From Aristolochia californica (lineage: Eukaryota > Streptophyta > Magnoliopsida > Piperales > Aristolochiaceae), in NCBI GenBank assembly GCA_029961685.1, contig JARWKL010000016.1, forward strand, positions 15,754,157-15,818,156: a stretch of 64,000 nucleotides of DNA, in the 5' to 3' direction. How positions within the stretch are numbered: the stretch's first letter is position 1; every line of letters starts with the position of its first letter. Shown in pieces: positions 60,858-64,000 of the stretch. A program made the position numbers and the translations under genes. The notes below the pieces were generated by a model. The model saw only the letters and a program-made list of their open reading frames with translations. It searched no databases and was not told the origin of the DNA.

Positions 60858-63099
60858 TGGTTGATTTCTAGGGCCAATACATAAACACAAGATATCTCAA
60901 GGGAAGGAGAGAAGAGAGGAACTCTAGCTCTTGGGAGAGAGGAGAGAAGAAACTAAGGGAGAGAAAGAAGAGGAAAATAGCGAAAAGTGTATGGATGAAT
61001 TTGAGCCAAACAAACGAGGCTTAAATACTCTACCCTATGCCTTGAGGCTGTATTTATAGTTGTGTGAAGGTGTTTACAATGACTAAATACCCTTAGGGCT
61101 ACATGCTTAAAAAAAAAAAAAAGACATAAGAGGACATACCCTAGGTTGCATAATTATAATTCTATGTCATCCCTATGAAAATTCTCCTTATTTACTAGTC
61201 ATGCCACCCTTACACACGTGGGGGTCTCTTAACACCCCCCCTCAAGCTGGTGTTTATAACTTCACTTGCAAATAATCTTGGTCACAAACTTATGTGCTTG
61301 AAAAAGAAATTTTGATTGCATTAATTTGACTCATCTTCTTCTTGTTCACATCTTGCTTGTAGTTTTCATCTTGTTCTCATCTTGTCTCCCCCTTACTTGG
61401 ATATTCTAGCCACAAAAAACTTTATTATCACAACATGTGGAATTTTTCATTGTTGATTACCTCTTTCTTGTACTTCTCCACCCTCAAACTGAAAATTTCT
61501 TTGTTCATTACCAAGAGACCCAATTTTCACATCATAATGGTGAGAGAAGAAAAATCATTCCTAGTCGTACAACAAAAGTCCATACATCAATCATAGTTTA
61601 AAGTACACTCCACTCAATTTCAATGGTAGAAAAATAGCCTAACTTTAGGGTATAACAAAGAGTCTACTCACTTTTTTTAAGGGAAACTCAAACACAAATC
61701 ACCTTTTGGGTGAATAATAAAATACTTGACTCAAACTATATATTGGGCACACTCCTTTGCTTTTAGGTAATGGTTCTACAGGCATTGCTCTAAAGTGACA
61801 AAAATAAATTAAAGAAAGTTCTTTGAGGAATTAAGGAAGAATAAAAAGATAGCATTTCTCACACTTTAAAATGAAGGAAGAGCACAATGCAACTCTTCAT
61901 ACTTCCAAGTTAGAAGGAGGCACTTTTAGACCAATAGATGGATAAAAAGTGACCAGGTTTGACTCAAGACGGAGGTAAAAAAATAATTCCTCTATGAACA
62001 TGATGATTAAGGAAACTTAAAAAAAACAATAAGAAAGTTTTAAGAAACATAATAATGGAAACTTTCTAAGAATTGACTTATCAAATAAGACAATTACTTT
62101 TCTACACAATTTGACCAATTTACAAAGAAACATCCAAAAGATAAATTTTGGAATAAGGGAGGTTTTAGGACACTAAGATTTGGAATTTGGAATGAGCAAC
62201 CAAGACTTTCTAATACAAAATTTTTAGACTTTGTCAAAAAAGGAAACTAAACTCATAATGGAAAAGACTTCTCTTAAGGAAACTAGTGTAATATGAGATA
62301 AAAAAAACATTTTGAAAGAAAGGTACTCATATTGGTAAAATCTTGACTAGATTTTAAAAACAAATAGGAAACTTCACCAACACTAGCAACTCAAAAAGTG
62401 AAGTAAAAAATTTGGTTTAAATTCGGATCTTTGTATGCGGCAGGATACGTATATGACATGTAATTCTTCCAATGTGGATATCTCTCTCTAGAAATATCTG
62501 ATTTCAACTATTCTTTTTGAATTAGAAACTAAACTCATAGATATTGTATAAAATTTTCTATAGGAAGCACATAGTAAGAGATTAAATGATCTAATGAAAA
62601 ATATGAATTGGGAAAGAAAGACTTAAGGAAAACCGAGAAACTCCTCTTTTTTATTTTTCTTTTTCTTCTTCTTCTTCTCCCTCTTCTCTTTCTTCTCCAT
62701 CTTAGATCTTTGCCTACTCTGATACAATGTTGATTTCTAAGGCCAGTAAATAAACACAAGAGATCTCAAGGGAAGGAGAGAAGACAAGAACTCTAGCTCT
62801 TGGGAGAGAGGAAAGAAGAAACCAAGGAAGAGAGAAGAGAAAAGGAAAGAGCGGTGTATGGAGGAATTTGAGGCAAGAGGAAGAGGCTTGAATACTCTAC
62901 CCCATTCCTTAAGATTGTATTTATAGTTGCATAAAGGTGTTTACAATGATTACAATGCCCTTAGGGCTACATGCTTCAAATGAAAAAAGATATAAGAGGA
63001 CATACACTGGCTTGTATAATTACAATTTTATGTCATCACAATGAAAGTTCTCCTTATTTACTAGCCATGCCACCCTACACACATGGGTGTCTCTAAACA
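60858..63099 (-). mobile_element. Non-autonomous LTR element, family D, inserted into Copia integrase
   Basis: The 5' LTR is 62728-63099 and the 3' LTR 60858-61234, minus orientation. They start TGTTTAGAGAC / TGTTAAGAGAC and end ATCAACA / ATCAACCA. TTGTATCAGAG (rc of 62717-62727) is a primer-binding site with one change from TGGTATCAGAG. AGCTTGAGGGGGGG (rc of 61235-61248) is the polypurine tract. The 1.5-kb internal region is non-coding and shares blocks with family C internal DNA (for example 61560-61750 with 52680-52880). Flanking A-rich bases (GGAAA versus AAAAA on the minus strand) may be a decayed duplication. Its LTRs contain a purine-rich (GGAGAGAAG)n-like leader. Confidence 0.85.
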
Positions 63100-64000
63100 T
63101 TTCCTTTCTGACACACCATTATGTTGGGGTGTGTAAACATGTGAAGGCTGGTGGATAATACCCTTTTGTTGATACTAGGTTAGTAACTGGGAGGAAAAAT
63201 ACTCTATTGCATTATCTTACCGAAATATTTGGATTTTTTTCTTCTGAAAATGAGTTTCTACCATGACACAAAACAAATTAAAGATGGTAAATACTGTAGT
63301 TATATCTTTCATCGAATATAACCATCAATTCTCATATGATCGTCCAAAAAATGACAAAATGCTTATACTACGAAATATTTGGGATATTAATAAGTCCCCA
63401 AAGGTTTGAATGAACTAAAGAAAAAAGACTAGAGGATAAGTTGTTTTTCCTAGGCTAAAAGTAGATCTGTGAAGTTTTACAAGCTCACAAAATTCACATG
63501 AAAATTGAGAAAGTGAAGTGATGGAACCAATAATTTTAACTTTGATAAAGAAGGATGACTCAGTTGGTTGTGTCATTGTTGTGCTTCTCTGATGGTAGTA
63601 GCTACAATTGTCAAGGTTGTCAGGTCCATAAAGTAAAAACCTCTCTCATGGCCGCCACCAATCACCCGTTTCGTCTCAATGCCTTAAAAAATACAGCGTG
63701 AATGAAAAAATGTTACAAAATAATTTAGTTTCTTTGTTAACTAGCTAACAAACATGAGACTTAGGGGAAATTGAGGAACAACCAAGACATTAGATAGTGA
63801 AAAAGAAGGTAATAGAGTAGATGTACCAGCGCCCTGAACTTTTGTTTAGGACCCATTCGTAATGGATAAAAATTTGTCCATAGAACATGGAGACTCAAAG
63901 GATTTTTTTATTTTACCCTTGAGATGTTCAAAGGCTCCAAAGTCAAATGATCCAAGGTGATAGGCTGGAACATGATAGAAAAGAGTACATACCAACGGTA

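Larger units (their letters stand above)
51590..64000 (-). pseudogene. Copia polyprotein remnant split by two nested LTR elements
   Basis: On the minus strand, from the right: GAG-pre-integrase near 63430-63540 (FSCEFCELVKLHRST) and the integrase core to 63110 (SHVYTPQHNGVSERK). After an interruption the integrase continues below 60858 (NRHIVEVGRTIMLAMNVP) and on to CILLGYSKHLKGYVCYSP near 60540-60600. A tail near 60130-60290 reads ISNYVSTNRLSP. After a second interruption comes reverse transcriptase at about 51600-52078 (VGCKWVYTIEYNPDDIVAKY, YDETFSPVVEMN, YELKQSPHAWFDKFT). RNase H is missing. The left end stops about 500 bp upstream of the presumed MED21 promoter; the right end runs off the window. 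Frameshifts are present within the blocks. Confidence 0.85.

Overview
The window is nuclear DNA of a flowering plant. The genes are intron-rich with GT-AG introns and plant-type promoters, and the spacers are AT-rich and full of plant retrotransposons. The MADS-box gene is a FRUITFULL-like (AP1/SQUA clade) gene whose C-terminus keeps the FUL-type LPAWLLR motif rather than a euAP1 motif. That fits an early-diverging eudicot or other woody angiosperm, but the species cannot be fixed from this window. Exon chains were assembled by hand from splice sites and protein family similarity; no alignment tool was used.

Five host genes can be modelled completely. (1) A FUL-like MADS-box transcription factor, + strand, 8560-33517, 8 exons, 243 aa, with a first intron of about 22.5 kb. 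(2) A cytosolic DSBA/thioredoxin-fold oxidoreductase with a CPWC active site, + strand, 35695-36864, 7 exons, 213 aa. (3) A RING-H2 protein with a lipidation-type MGSVCCC N-terminus, - strand, 37444-39659, 4 coding exons, 230 aa. (4) A universal-stress-protein-like protein, + strand, 43811-44943, 3 exons, 232 aa. (5) Mediator subunit MED21, - strand, 46916-48160, 4 coding exons, 139 aa. Genes 2, 3 and 5 each appear to have an intron in the 5'UTR. No functional operon-like relation between the five genes is implied.

The rest is transposon territory. From 1 to 5.2 kb there is a complete non-autonomous LTR element with a target-site duplication, a decayed CACTA (Tnp2) transposase, and a tandem array of a miniature LTR element (TRIM). 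The FUL-like promoter lies next to a duplicated block of about 350 bp that carries CACGTG elements. The giant intron 1 holds a 352-bp TRIM, decayed Copia, LINE and Gypsy pieces, and a Cassandra-type TRIM whose LTRs carry 5S rRNA promoter sequence. From 51.6 kb to the right end, a minus-strand Copia polyprotein is broken by two LTR elements. One (60858-63099) splits the integrase. The other (52079-60125) lies between the integrase tail and the reverse transcriptase, and itself contains a further plus-strand LTR element that carries a captured, frameshifted fragment of an IRE-type AGC kinase gene.

The main candidates for something new are the nested complex with the kinase capture and its duplicated junctions, the miniature elements (352-bp TRIM, Cassandra, tandem TRIM), and the TE-inflated regulatory intron of the FUL-like gene. 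I saw no non-transposon novel system, tRNA gene or CRISPR array.
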